From NCBI RefSeq assembly GCF_050624435.1, contig NC_134546.1, forward strand, positions 12,733,001 through 12,797,000: a stretch of 64,000 nt of DNA, written 5' to 3'. This DNA is from Tenrec ecaudatus. Taxonomy: Eukaryota > Chordata > Mammalia > Afrosoricida > Tenrecidae. The notes beneath the pieces were generated by a model. The model was not told where the DNA came from. It searched no databases and saw only the letters and a list, made by a program, of their open reading frames with translations. Positions 9,480 to 20,751 of the stretch are shown here, piece after piece; position 1 is the first letter of the stretch; every line of letters begins with the position of its first letter. Made by a program: the position numbers and the translations under genes.

Positions 9480-11019
9480 TAATATTACTGGGGTGTCGCT
9501 AGGCTCTGGTTTCTGGAGAGAATTATGTTCTAATAGCTTAAAGTATTCGCTGTGTGTAATAAATTAACTACTCTCTTAAGCGTTTAGAATGGCACTGATT
9601 CTATCTTGGGAAAAGGAGAAAATAGTCACTGACAACATTTTCTATGTTTAGTGGTTCATGGAAGGAACCTCAGCTGAGAAATATTATATTATGCTTTGAT
9701 GGCTGTAGCGTGTTTGGAGTTCTGTGTATCTGTGTCTCGTGTACAGGTTCGGGCCCGTGTTTGTGGATGTGGGAATATTTTGACATAGGAGGAATGTTTT
9801 CATATGCAAAGGGCTAGTTTGGTACTCTGCTAATCTGGAGACTGCGGGTCAGACATGTTTCTGTCCGCAGGCTGCATGGATTTTGCTCTCCAGGAAGATG
9901 CTGGCAGTGTTTACAAAAACACTCCTAGAACAAAAAGTAAAAAACTGCGTGTTCTGTTGATTGTTCCTGGAGACTATTTCCCATTGGGATTTGAGTCTCA
10001 AACTAAATCTCTGATACCAAGTTGGGAAAATTCTCGAGGCCAATAGCGGTCACCTCAGCTGAAATTCCCCTGTCCTAGGGAATTGCCTTCTCAGATTGTC
10101 AGTAAGGTTGACCCTGGTTTTTGCCACGAATGGTGCACAATGCCTCCTCAAGGCCTGCCCACACCCGCTCCCATCCACTGGCGGGAAGTCATGTTTCTAT
10201 GCTTGCTTTGGGAGCACACGCTAATGGACAATGCTAGCATTGAAAGAGCCCATGACTTTCTCTTAAAGAAAGGGATACAGAAAACGAATCTTCTCCCCAT
10301 ACCGTTACTGAGGACCAAAGCTGTCTGACACAAGGCTTTCCCCCGCCCCTTAGACCATCGTGTATACTATAAATCATACCTGACTTTGCTGCATTGAAGC
10401 CCCAAATCCAATGAAATGATGACAGCAATAACAATGAAAACATAGAGTTGGGATAGATATGCATTTCTATGAGCAAATCAAAGCAAACAATGTAAATGAT
10501 TGCTTATCAATTCAAAACCTGGACCCATTTCGCTACCTAGTTCCATGGTTTTAATAAAGGTAAAAATATACCTTAAGTCCAAAATGAGTAGAACACGGTC
10601 ATCCCAGTGTTTTGAGTGAGTACAGCACATCGTAAAGGTCTTCACACTTTATTCTTAACTTGCATGATAGGTTGACTTAAACGTCACATTTGAAATTATG
10701 TTATAAGTTATCAACTTGATTATAGACCCATGCAAGCTAATATTCAAGGAACCAAGAGTGCTAGTAAATGGAAGGATATTTTGGGTTTGTTTTTCATCTT
10801 CGCCCACCCAACTGCCCCTAACTTACTCTACAGAAGCCATTTAAAGCAGCTTTTGATGAACAATTGGGGACCTGACCAACAGACCCTATTTCAGTTTCAA
10901 CAAGTCATCAACTCTTATATGAGTCCATTACATAAACACTGGAGTTTCCCAACATCTGATTCCAATCGCAGGAGAGCAGCCAGGCTCACAATGGAGACTT
11001 CTCCATAGGCAGTGCCGTT
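9480..11019. other. No gene or clear repeat seen
   Basis: Mostly single-copy-looking sequence. Open frames at 9855-10046, 10083-10328 and 10730-11008 are short, lack splice or homology support and are not called. Confidence 0.5.
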
Positions 11020-11560
11020 TTCCAGGTAATTAAAGCTGATTGTATAGGAGAGTAGATTTATCTTCTGAAACCATTTTAGCACCAGTGCTCTCCGGAGTGG
11101 TATCAGTTGACACACTGCATAATCTAGAACAGACTAATTGCCGCATGATTTCTAATTTTTCTGCAGCCATGTAAATGAGCTGCAGTCTGTCCAGGTGGAG
11201 CCCATTAGCGTGAATGATTTCCTCTCATGTTGTTATCTTCATTTGCCGTTGTCTTATCAACTCCAAGTAGGAAATCCGCCGTCATGAAAAGCAGGCGAGG
11301 GAACAATGTCTGGCTGAAAAGTCTGTTTCATTATTTTTTAATTCATACAATCCTACCTGCTTAATGCAGTTTCCCGATTAGCATGCAAGGCAGCCAGTAA
11401 TGCAGTTTTATTCAAATAAGGAGGCCGGGCTTTAATTTAAACTAAGAAATCATCCTCAGTTCTTACCGGGGAACAAGGATTCGTGATTCAATAATACATG
11501 AATTTAATAATGCATAATGGTAGGCTTCACAGGTACTAAATAGCAATACCAGAGGGGATC
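11020..11560. promoter_or_regulatory. Candidate conserved non-coding element 1
   Basis: A repeat-free, AT-rich stretch with many homeodomain-type cores: GTAATTAAAG (11026), GACTAATTGC (11132), TTTAATTTAAAC (11432), CATGAATTTAATAATGCAT (about 11498). It also has a POU-like TTAGCATGCAA (11379), E-box-like CAGGTGGAG (11193) and several ATTCAAATAAG-like sites. This texture is typical of deeply conserved developmental enhancers. The call rests on composition and motif density only; there is no alignment. Confidence 0.35.
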
Positions 11561-12061
11561 AGTGCGCTCCACGGGTCGCCATCTCCGACGTCCAATCTGG
11601 TTCATCTCCACTCCCTCCCTTCAGGTCTTCCATTATTGCATCCTTTCAGCAAGAGTGATGCCGTTGGCCATATTCCGTGTAATGCTGCCAACTGCCCAAC
11701 TCGCAAGCTGCATCTTCACTTTACGACCGTGTTTAATAGCTGTTAAGCTGCTGGACTTTAGCCTTTGCAAGAATTCCCAAATTGGACCCAAGGGAGATTT
11801 GAAAGGGTTGGGCGGAGAGGTTTGGGGGAGGAAAAGGAAAGAACTTCATTCCCTGCCACTAATTGCTTTTTCCAGCGGAAGTATCTATCCACTGGCTCAT
11901 TATAGAGGGAGGATGCTTTCTCTAGTATTCCTGCAATATCTGGGGGCACATAATCTCTTTATAACTCCATGTGTGTTTCACAGCTGGCACGTAGGTAGAC
12001 CTGGCACACGGATGATCCCTGGACTCAGCATTCCTCCGTTTTACGGTTTATGTGTCTCTTC
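11561..12061. other. Unique sequence with a long chance open frame
   Basis: A 234-codon plus-strand frame (11562-12266) crosses this stretch and runs straight into a SINE at 12062, so its C-terminal third is SINE and GT-rich sequence. It resembles no protein I know and is not called as a gene. Confidence 0.5.
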
Positions 12062-12180
12062 TGCAGGGAGAAAGATGAGACTTTCTATTCCCATAAACAG
12101 TGACAGTCTCAGAAAGCTGCAGAGGCAGTTCTACTCTGTCCTGCAGGGTCCGTGTGACATTGGGTTTGTTTGGTTTGGGA
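12062..12180 (+). mobile_element. AfroSINE 3' two-thirds
   Basis: 'agggagaaagatgagacttt', 'cagtgacagtctcagaaagc' and 'ggcagttctactctgtcctg' are SINE landmarks in the right order. A TTTGGTTT-type simple tail follows to about 12210. Confidence 0.7.
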
Positions 12181-12839
12181 GTTGGTTTTTGTTTGGTTCG
12201 GTTTTTTGGAGTGACTCTTTTTGCTGTGGGTGGGTTGCCCAGTGGAAGTCATGCCATTCCGCTTGACCTTGAAAGCGAAATGTGTAAAGCATTTCAGGCT
12301 GCCCAACTAAATTACCTGAGTGGCTTGACCAAGAGGAAAGCCAAGTGAATCAGATATACATTTCTTTTCATCATCCATTTATTTGTTTTACATTTCATTC
12401 AATTTGGAAAATTAGATAAAGCTGGTCGAGTTCGTGTTCTACTTCTTTCATCTGAACATAATGGGTTAAGCCCTTTGAAAAAGAATTTAGAGAATTTTAT
12501 TGAAAGGAAAATGAAAATGCACATGTGGAATCTTGTTGGCACAAGTACATGAGCAAAAATGTGCTAAATCTGTAAGAATTATTAATTAATATTTTAGTTT
12601 TGTTCCTCATTTCAGCTTTCTTTCTCATATGCTCCAAAATGTCCTTGCATATGTGCACAAGTGTATTACTTGTGACTGGCATAAAAGGACTTGGTGAGTG
12701 GATGAACCCTATGTCAGGGGATCCATAACATCATGGATTGATGGGATCAGTACCATTATTCATTAAATATATTCAAGTACTGCTATCAGAAAAACAGTGT
12801 CATTGTCTCGCAGACAAGACCTCTTTTGTTTGCCTTACA

Positions 12840-13070
12840 TATTTATTCGCCCAACAAACACATATTGAGGCCTATTACATGTCAGCTTTTGCATGGGACA
12901 TTGTGTACTAAGAAACTAAACAAGACATAGGTCTATCTTGAAAAAATATCCACAGTTTGGTCAGGAGAAAAGGACACAGAGAAAATGCAGATTAATGGAA
13001 TCATGTAAGAGAGAGTTGTGGGTAGAGGGCTTTGAAGAGTAGATGCAGGCTATTCCAAGAAGTAGGCACT
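12840..13070 (+). repeat. L2-like remnant
   Basis: 'atttattcgcccaacaaac', 'attgaggcctattacatgtc' and, later, 'gaagagtagatgcaggctat' resemble the 3' end of L2-type ancient LINEs. 12210-12840 holds nothing recognisable. Confidence 0.4.
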
Positions 13071-13264
13071 AAATGAGATTTTTCAAAATTATTATTTTCA
13101 GGTCCATTCCGCTTAGGTTTGATTAAATGGATGGTCCTATATTTCAGTTTATGTTTTGTTTGTTTGCTTGCTTGTTTCACTTCCTGGCCAATTGTATCGC
13201 CAACAGTTGACCTGGTTTGGGCTGGTTTCATATGGTTCCTAAGGCCAAAACAGCCTTTCAAATA

Positions 13265-14138
13265 GACTGGACAAATAAGGGCCTGGAAATTGTCATTCTC
13301 GGTGTTTTTAAAATGCCCTTTTCTTTCTTGGAGTTTCTGGGTTTGTAAATAGATGCATACATTGAGATGATGCTATGTGTACTTCCATATCTTTATGATT
13401 TATGTCCTACGAGAAGCCCTTCAGGCGAATTATAATAAGCACATGCACACACACACAGTAGAGCAGTTAAAATAGAGATAGGGGATAAAAAAGAAAGAAG
13501 AAAATAAAACCAATAGAGAATGTCCAGGATCAAGACATAGGGTAATTATGATAACTAAGCTTAGCACATCCTGGACATTGAATTTATTTACATCTAAATA
13601 TTGACAACTACAATCCCATATACAGTTTTTTTCCCCTCCTGTTTCCTTATTGATTTTGCCTGCCTGGGTGAGGCTTGAGGATCATGGGACTCAACACCCA
13701 TAAGCCAACTCTAATCTCTAATGGCATGTTCCATCTGTAGTCATACCCAAGGTCATAGAAGGAGTTTTTCCACCCTCAGTAGAATTTTACTCCTATAATA
13801 CCCCGATTTGAGGAGAGTGTATGTTAGGAATGTTTCCCAAGGAGTCAAAGTGGGATATTAAATTCGTGATCCTGCATCCTGCATTGAACACTAACCCAGA
13901 TGCCTACCAACAGAAACTTGCCTCACAGGTGGTTACTGAAGTTAGAGTACTCTTCTTTACATTTACAGTTAGTCCCACTCAGTACCAATAGAAAATCCTC
14001 TTAAAACATGAACATAGGAGGGCGAGCCAGTATTTTGACATTCTTGGCTGGGAACTATGCCATTAACACCTTCAATTAATCTCCATGCAAGGTCATTTGG
14101 CGGCCCTGATTCAAGACCATATGTTAAGATGTTATTAG
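13265..14138. other. No gene or clear repeat seen
   Basis: Moderately AT-rich sequence without a long frame, with a short CA tract at about 13445-13458. Confidence 0.45.
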
Positions 14139-14304
14139 TTTTCCTGTAAAGGGGATGTTTGGCCAGTTACAACTAGAAACAGATGCCCACCAATAGAATC
14201 AGAATGAAGCAGTTGCCTTAGTTACAGCATCTCACATCTCACCTATTACTGAGATGGGGCAGGGAGCTCCCTAACTCATCATTCAACTGGGTATACAACA
14301 ATGT
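14139..14304 (+). repeat. 160-bp direct repeat, copy 1
   Basis: From TTTTCCTG through 'tttggccagttacaactaga' and 'gggagctccctaactcatc' to 'caacaatg', this matches 15512-15670 in the same orientation, 1.37 kb away, at roughly 80-85 percent by eye. No family name is recognised. Confidence 0.7.
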
Positions 14305-14718
14305 TAGTCTCTTTTTCGAGTTTATTACTATCAATTATGACAACAGCATGAGAGAGAAGACTAAGGATCCACAGAGAAAACTCATACGACTGTAAATTTG
14401 CATCTTGGGAAATACAATTCCCAGAACTTCAGAAAGCACAAACAAACAATAGGCCAAGTATAAGAAGTGCATCATAATATTCATTTGCTACTTGCTAGGT
14501 GCATGCTCTAGGAAAATTTGTTTTTGCCCCTAAAAATGGAAAAGGAAGATTGTGGGGTACCAAGATTAAGATAGGGCATTATCAAATGAGATGATACACA
14601 AGAAACATGTATTTTTTAAATGCTAACTTTATTCTATAAATTTAGGGTACACTTTATTTCTGTAACTGACAAAATAATTTATTTGAAGTAGCATATTATT
14701 TGGGTGCACTCTTATTGC

Positions 14719-14830
14719 TGGGAGCCCTGGTGGTATAGGAACCCCCTAGTTGAGTTGGTCCACGTGAACCCTTTGCCATCCTCAAATAGTCAAATCCATG
14801 GAAACCATCTACCTTTGGGGTCAACAGCTC
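14719..14830 (+). mobile_element. AfroSINE-like fragment (diverged)
   Basis: It starts with the canonical 'gggagccctggtggtatagg' head. The rest is strongly diverged. Confidence 0.45.
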
Positions 14831-15049
14831 CAGATTATGGGCCATTTACCTTAAAAGTGGCACCATTGTAACTGTTTGCAAAGTACGGCAGATTTGGGGT
14901 ATTCTGCATCGGAAGAGAACAATGCCAAAGCCACAGTGTATTGCTCAGAATCTCCATGGGGTAGGTTGTAGAGGAGCAACCTAGCCTTGCTAAACAAGCT
15001 CTCAAAGCTGAATTTCATTAAATGAGTCTGCAGTTGATAGGCCTTTGAA

Positions 15050-15215
15050 AGAATAGTTCTCAAACGGGAATGATGGTTAACACACAGATTTCTGGATGCC
15101 ACCCCCCAACGATGGCGACAGTAAACCCGAGGTGAGACCTGGGAACTTAGCTTTCTAACAAGCCGCCAGGTGAAGCTGACCCAATGCTCAGTGGACAGTG
15201 TTTTAAAGTAGCTCA
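15050..15215 (+). mobile_element. MER5-like hAT-Charlie remnant
   Basis: 'tagttctcaaacgggaatg', 'aacacacagatttctggatg', CCACCCCCC and 'tttctaacaagccgccaggt' follow the order of the MER5A non-autonomous hAT element. The 121-codon minus-strand frame at 14851-15216 overlaps it and is a by-product. Confidence 0.55.
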
Positions 15216-15511
15216 CAGTTCTCTCATAGTGGATAAAAATTAAATTAGGCAGATGTTGTTTTCAAAGATGATTCTCAGATCGAAGAAGATTCCCAGATTC
15301 CTCAAGAGTTCTTTTCTCCCACGCTGCCATGCTGAGAGTAGTTCCCTGTTTAGCACTTGTGATACATCAGTGTCTTGCACAGATATGCCTCCGCTGAGGC
15401 TCTGATTGTCAAGTTTGAAGCCAAGCCAATAAGAGGGTTTCCGTGATTCCTCAGACTCTAATCTTCTATAAAGTTCTGAGTATCTGATCCTCCCTAAGAA
15501 CCTTAAATAGC

Positions 15512-15670
15512 TTTTCCTGGTGTTTGGCCAGTTACAACTAGAAACAGATGCTCATCCATTAGATCCGAATGGAGCGATGGCCTTCGGTAGAGCATCTCAC
15601 CTCTCACTGATTACTGGGACGGGGCTGGGAGCTCCTTAACTCATCCTCGAACTGGGCACACCACAATGCA
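15512..15670 (+). repeat. 160-bp direct repeat, copy 2
   Basis: Second copy of the sequence at 14139-14304, from TTTTCCTG to 'caccacaatg'. It sits between a MER5-like remnant and a (CTTT)n microsatellite. Confidence 0.7.
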
Positions 15671-15860
15671 TTGTGCAGATGCAAATGAGTGCCAGGAGCA
15701 CTTACAAATTACAAGTTGTACCTCAACGTTAGCAGGTTTGAAGGCACAGGACTCAGCCATCCCTGCATTGTCACTTGAATACCGTCAGTCCCACCCTTGT
15801 AGAAGTCTGAGCATGCATTTTGTTCCCAGGAAGGAAGGTTTCTCTTCCTGGGAAGCAGCT

Positions 15861-15877
15861 CTTTCTTTCTTTCTTTC

Positions 15878-15961
<84 letters not shown>

Positions 15962-15964
15962 TCC
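15861..15964. repeat. (CTTT)n microsatellite
   Basis: About 25 CTTT units with one interruption (TCTCT near 15877). It creates spurious low-complexity frames on both strands. Confidence 0.97.
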
Positions 15965-15982
15965 TTAATATGTAAATAGCCC

Positions 15983-16137
15983 CAGAGCCCCTGAGTGATT
16001 GCAAGTGGTTAATGTGCTCCACCATGAACTGAAAGATCAGGGGAGGGGTTTGGAGACGCCATTGAAAACCATAGGGTGCACAATTTTACTCGGACACACG
16101 CCGGGTTGCTGTGAGTCAGAACTGGTTTGTTGCAAGC
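15983..16137 (+). mobile_element. AfroSINE copy (diverged)
   Basis: 'agagcccctgagtgattgc' (head), 'gaactgaaagatcaggggag' and 'ttgctgtgagtcagaactgg' (3' end) are in order. It directly follows the (CTTT)n tract. Confidence 0.6.
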
Positions 16138-16332
16138 AGCCTCCGTCAACCTTTTCTCAGTGCTTTGCCATGAATTAAATAAACATTTTCTGCTCCCACA
16201 TACTCCTGCTTTCCCTCCTTTATCGCACTTGTCAGCTCTGGGTGCTAGACCTGCACTCAATAAACACCAGCAGGATCATCTCTTTGGGATTGTCAAGGCA
16301 TACGAGGATTTTTGAAGGTAGGCAGCCTGAAG

Positions 16333-16515
16333 AAGGAGCCCAGGTAAAGCTGGTGACCTGCAGATTGGTATTTCAAACCCGCCGGCCCTTGTTGGAAGAA
16401 AGATGAGGCAATCTGCTTGCATGATGGTTTGCAGCCTCAGAATGCTATCAAGCACTTTTACTCTGTGCCACGGGGTTATGGGGAGTCAAGCGGACTCGCT
16501 GGCGGCGGGTGAAGG
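16333..16515 (+). mobile_element. AfroSINE copy
   Basis: Head 'aggagcccaggtaaagctgg', box-B region 'tatttcaaacccgccggcc', 'gaagaaagatgaggcaatc', 'actctgtgccacggggttat' and 'gggagtcaagcggactcgct' are in consensus order. 16516-16750 holds nothing recognisable. Confidence 0.7.
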
Positions 16516-16799
16516 CAATGGTGGTACTCACGCTAGTGAGCAGATGGAGGCTTGGTAGCTTCTGATGTTCCCCAGAGCCTTTTCTGAGAAACGGGCTTGT
16601 GGCCTGATTCTTGGGACCATGGCAAATAGCAATGAATGCTTGCTATGCGTTGCAATTCGACGTGTCAATAATCCTTGTTCATCAGTTGCTAGGGACAAGT
16701 ACTCTGCTAATATCAGGAGCTGTTTTCCCAGTGGCATGTTCCCGTCTTTGATCGTTGCTAGCTACCTTTGAGCCAGCCCTAACTCACGACAACCCTTAG

Positions 16800-17036
16800 C
16801 CTGGAATACTGTGGTTCAGAGGACAAGCTTTTCATTGGCTTGTTTGGGGGAAGTGTATCAGCAAGCCTTTCCTCCTGGTCCGGAAGCTCTGCTCAACCCC
16901 ATTCATCATCACAACAGCACACCAGCCTCTGATCACAGATGGGCGGTGGCTGTCTGTGGGGGCATTTGCTAGAAACTGAACCTGGGTCCCCTGCGTGGGA
17001 GAGAAAGTTCTGTCACAAAACCACCACTGCCCTCTC
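16800..17036 (-). mobile_element. tRNA-Gly/RTE composite SINE
   Basis: Read on the minus strand, the head (17036-16960) carries GGCAGTGGTGGTTTTGTG, then 'ctctcccacgcaggggaccc' and 'aggttcagtttctagcaaat'. This has the A-box, anticodon-arm and B-box layout of tRNA-Gly. The body ('gctgttgtgatgatgaatgg', 'agagcttccggaccaggag') matches the 5' region of the RTE at about 23160-23350. It is a diverged copy. Confidence 0.65.
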
Positions 17037-18485
17037 TCCTTATATACGCTTTCCTCACTACCTCAAACAGCCGTAACACCTTTCCCTCAGAGGGGAAACT
17101 GAGGTCCAGCGTGATAACCTTTCATGCCTGCAGCCTCTCAGCTAAAACAAAACAAAGCACATCTACAGTTGGAATTTGCACCCAGATGCATCTAGATTTC
17201 AAACTGAACCCCCTTCCCCAATCCTTGCTCTGGGTGATACCGATGGCCCCCTTATGTCCTCAGAGTCCTGAGATTCACATTGCGAGGACGAGAGACCATA
17301 CCCCACATTTTGAAATGTGTCCCCCAGACAGGTTTCTTCTCGCACTGTCTGAATTTCTTCAGCTGTCGGGCCCAGGGTCCTCAGACTGTGCAGAGCTGGG
17401 ATGGCCTTTCAGAGGGAGTCCAGCTGGGCCCGGCCTGATAGACTGCCGGGGAGTGAAGGCATAGCTCTTCGTATTCCACAGCACTCCGGAGCAGGAATCA
17501 ATTAACTTTTAGGACAGGAAAAATAGATCACTTGGATTGCTGAAGCAGGCAGAGCTTCTGTGACAGCTAGGAGAAACGAGTCCTGAGAGTGAAGTGCTGC
17601 GTCCACGGCGCAGGAACACTGAGGATTTGCTGAGTAGAGCGTGCCCGTAATGACCAGGGCGAAGGATGGGTATCCACAGGCCAACAGCACTCAGAACACA
17701 GAGGATCGTTCCAGGTACTGAAAATGGATGAGCTGGAAAATGTCGACGGATACTTTTTTGATTATAGGGCCGTTCCCTAATCACACTAAACATGCACAAG
17801 TCTGCCTGGCTAAGCTGTCTCTATCCACTCCCAAGACAACTCTGGGAGTCTTTGGAGCATAAGAAAGAAAGGTCAGTGGAATAATTGGTGTTTTCCCATG
17901 TAGGGATTCAAAAACATCCTGGGACTCCATCATACATTAGTCGTGGGCCACGTCGGATGAGAGGGGTGAGTGACATCAGCAGTGCTCACTGAACACATTC
18001 AAACCCCAATATAAACCTGGGCATAAGTGCCTGCGTAAGAAATGCCATCGCCTCGCCAGATGCCCCTCTGACGTACCCGCACATTCCACCAGCTCCCTGA
18101 AGGCAGATGGCATCGTCCCAGGATGCTCATTTCCCTGTCAAACACAGGGCGCAGTCTGTGTTTCCATCTTGTTGTAAATCCTTACAAGATGTTCCTCCGT
18201 CCTAAATTGCGGCCCCAAATCCCTGGCTAGCAATAAGAAGTTTTAAATCACTTCCAAGAATAGAGCTTACGATAGAGCACTGTCAGGTCAAGAAGTATTT
18301 TCAACAATTATCAATGAGCACATATCACTGGGAAAGAATATGGTAGTTCCCTGTGTGCCAACAGGAGCATAACTCTACAGCCCAGTCTTACATGAAAAGC
18401 ACACCGTGTGCAGATGCATGGGCATATTGTTTGTATTTTTTTCAGCAAAGTTATACAAGACAGCATCAAAGGGCTATCTTTGGGG
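17037..18485. other. No gene or clear repeat seen
   Basis: GC-richer, single-copy-looking sequence. Open frames at 17111-17464 (plus) and 17502-17799 (minus) lack any recognisable motif or convincing splice framework and are not called. Confidence 0.45.
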
Positions 18486-18668
18486 AAGGAACCCTGGAGG
18501 CACTGAACTAGGTTCTGGTCTTCTAACTGCAAGGTTGGCAGTTCAAACTCACCACCTGCCCCTTAGGGGGGCAAAATGAAGTTATCTGTTCCTATAAAGA
18601 TCTACAGCCTTGGACACCTTGTCTCAGGTTGCTGTGAGTTGAACGAATCTGAGGCAATGGGTTTTATG
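18486..18668 (+). mobile_element. AfroSINE copy
   Basis: 'gaaccctggaggcactgaac' (head), 'ctaactgcaaggttggcagt' and 'tcaaactcaccacctgccc' (box B), 'cctataaagatctacagcc' and 'gttgctgtgagttgaacgaa' are in order; nearly full length. 18669-19160 holds nothing recognisable. Confidence 0.75.
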
Positions 18669-19166
18669 TGTGGGGAGCAGGGCCAGAGAAAGGAGCCTTC
18701 CATTTTTTAATTCACATATTTTCGGAGGATTTGAGCATTGACTATATGTATATATTATTTTAACTTAAAATTGAAAAAATACACTTCTCCCATTCAATAC
18801 ACTCAGTGTCTATAATAGGAGAAAAAAACTATTTGACAGCAAAACCAAAAAATAAGTGATAAAGCCTTGGATTAAAGGCTGTTCATTTAATAAAGGTTTA
18901 AGGATGTTAAAAAGAGCACAGTGATTCTCAGAAAAAGAAAAGCATCTACATGTGCACCCCAAGGTGGCAGCTTGTCTAGGTCGGGAAATAAGTGACAGAT
19001 GTCGATAGCAAGCAATGTTGGTTCTGAATCCCATTCCCTGCCCTGCGAAAGAGAGAGATGACCTCGTAGCCACCAGGGAGTCCCGGGAAAGACAGTTACC
19101 ATCGCTGCCTGTTTAGTAAGACCCTGTACCCTCTCTACTTCCCGTAACATGATTCCAGGATGACAC

Positions 19167-19185
19167 GGGGGGGGGGGGGGGGGGG
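19167..19185. repeat. Poly-G tract (19 G)
   Basis: Nineteen consecutive G, followed by (AG)n. Length is prone to sequencing and assembly error. Confidence 0.9.
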
Positions 19186-19299
19186 AGAGAGAGAAGACAT
19201 CCATGCTACTTTCAGGGAAATCCTGCCAGGGAAAAAGAACGTCAAAGGAAGACAAGGGATAAGGAGATGCAGAATCAGAGATAAAAGCGACCAAATTTT

Positions 19300-19620
19300 A
19301 CTAGCAATCACGGCAACTATCTAACTTGCATAAGTGAAGCCAATTACTGCATTTCCGCCTCCGTTTGCACTGTGCACAGTAGGGATGTCACTGGATAATG
19401 GTTTGCATGTCGAGTTAATCACTTTGATGCATTTCTCACTGATCCCGGCAAATTATGTTTTGGTTCCACTATATTAAACACAAGAGCCGGGGATTATCAT
19501 TAATAAATCTAAGGCACAGCATGCATAAATCTTGAATAAATCAAATATCAATTACATAGGCAGTATCTGCTGACATCTGCTTTCATCAAACAATATATTT
19601 GAAATAGGTGTTATTCCAAT
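19300..19620. promoter_or_regulatory. Candidate conserved non-coding element 2
   Basis: Repeat-free, AT-rich and dense in factor-like cores: GCCAATTACTGC (about 19340), a POU-like TTTGCATGTCGAG (19403), GAGTTAATCACTTTGAT (19413), ATCATTAATAAATC (about 19496) and GATATTTGATT-type cores on the minus strand near 19540. Same texture as 11020-11560. Based on composition only. Confidence 0.35.
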
Positions 19621-20069
19621 TTGTTGAAGTCAAAGGGAGCCTCGTACCAGGAGCACAGACCCTGGACCCCAAAGTGGAAAGCAGCTGAGCCGCTGATGGG
19701 TGAGCCCCTGGGCAGCACTCAGTGTGGATCTGTGAAGCCTGCATTTAGATGGCTGTGCAGACATCCAGAGGGAGCGCCCACGTGCCGAGGGAAGCGCTTC
19801 CAGCTAAATGCCATTGTCATCGAGGTGTTTTAAAGTGAAGCAGGAGAGACACGAGGTGAGAGAGAGGGAATCTGTCTGAGATGGACCCGGCCATTGGAGG
19901 GAGCACACAGGGACGAAGAAAATAGTAAAAAGGCAGCGCTCCTGCTGATCCTTCAGAAGGAAGAATGGCTCAGGAAGAGGAAGATTTCTGAAAATAAGGG
20001 GCTAAGAGGACAGGGTAGAGGGTTGGTTCCAGGGAAACAAAGGCAGAAGGTGAGAGGGAAAAGAGTTAC

Positions 20070-20360
20070 CATATGCCACCACCTATCGGTCAGTTGTCTT
20101 GTCGAGGCTGTGCATTGCTGTGATGCTGGAAGCTGCGTCACGGAGAGTTCAATAACCATCAGGGTTGTCCATGGTGACTAGGTTTAGGCAGAGCTTCTAA
20201 AGGAAGAAGGCAGCTAGGCAAAAAACCTGCTGATCTACTCCTGCTAATTAGCCATTGAAAGCAAGAGGAACCACCACAGAACACTGTCCAACACCGTGCT
20301 GAAAGCTGAGCCCCTAGGTTCAAAGGCACTCACAATCTACAATGACCACAAGCATGGACT
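20070..20360 (+). mobile_element. RTE 5'-region fragment
   Basis: 'attgctgtgatgctggaagc', 'ttagccattgaaagcaagag', 'cagaacactgtccaacaccg' and 'gagcccctaggttcaaaggc' match, in order, the 5' non-coding region of the RTE copy at about 23190-23450. The coding part is absent. The plus frame 19894-20181 overlaps and is not a gene. 19621-20069 holds nothing recognisable. Confidence 0.6.
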
Positions 20361-20706
20361 GCAACATACCACCTGATTGTGAACATGGCAGAGGATCAGG
20401 CAACACGTCATCCTCTTGTGTGTGGAGTTGCCGAGAGTCAACGCAAGCTCGACTCTGAGCAGCAACAAGAAGAAGACCTGGGCCAGCTGGTAGGTCAAAC
20501 CCTCGACCTCCTCTCTCAATCCCTGCAACCTCTCATACCCGAGAACTGAAATGATGATCTGAGCAGACAGAGGCATACAAAGTTAAAGGGCATGCCTGAG
20601 ACCATGCAAACCTCAGATGTCACAAAACTAATTAACCGTGAATCTGTTTGATGATGCCACATAGCATTCGGCCTGGGACTGATGATGCTGTGTGTGTGCG
20701 TGTTTG

Positions 20707-20708
<2 letters not shown>

Positions 20709-20749
<41 letters not shown>
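20709..20749. repeat. (GT)n microsatellite
   Basis: About 20 uninterrupted GT units, with a GTGTGTGTGC lead-in at 20688. Confidence 0.95.

Positions 20750-20750
<1 letters not shown>

Positions 20751-20751
<1 letters not shown>

Noticed and set aside
11562-12266. 234-codon open frame, longest in the window
   Set aside because: It runs from unique DNA into a SINE and GT-rich tail, shows no known domain and has no partner exons; a chance frame.
15666-16025. Low-complexity frames rich in FLS and KER
   Set aside because: Produced by the (CTTT)n microsatellite on either strand.
16960-17036. Functional tRNA-Gly gene
   Set aside because: The tRNA-like head is diverged in stem and B-box positions and continues into a SINE body, so it is a SINE promoter relic.
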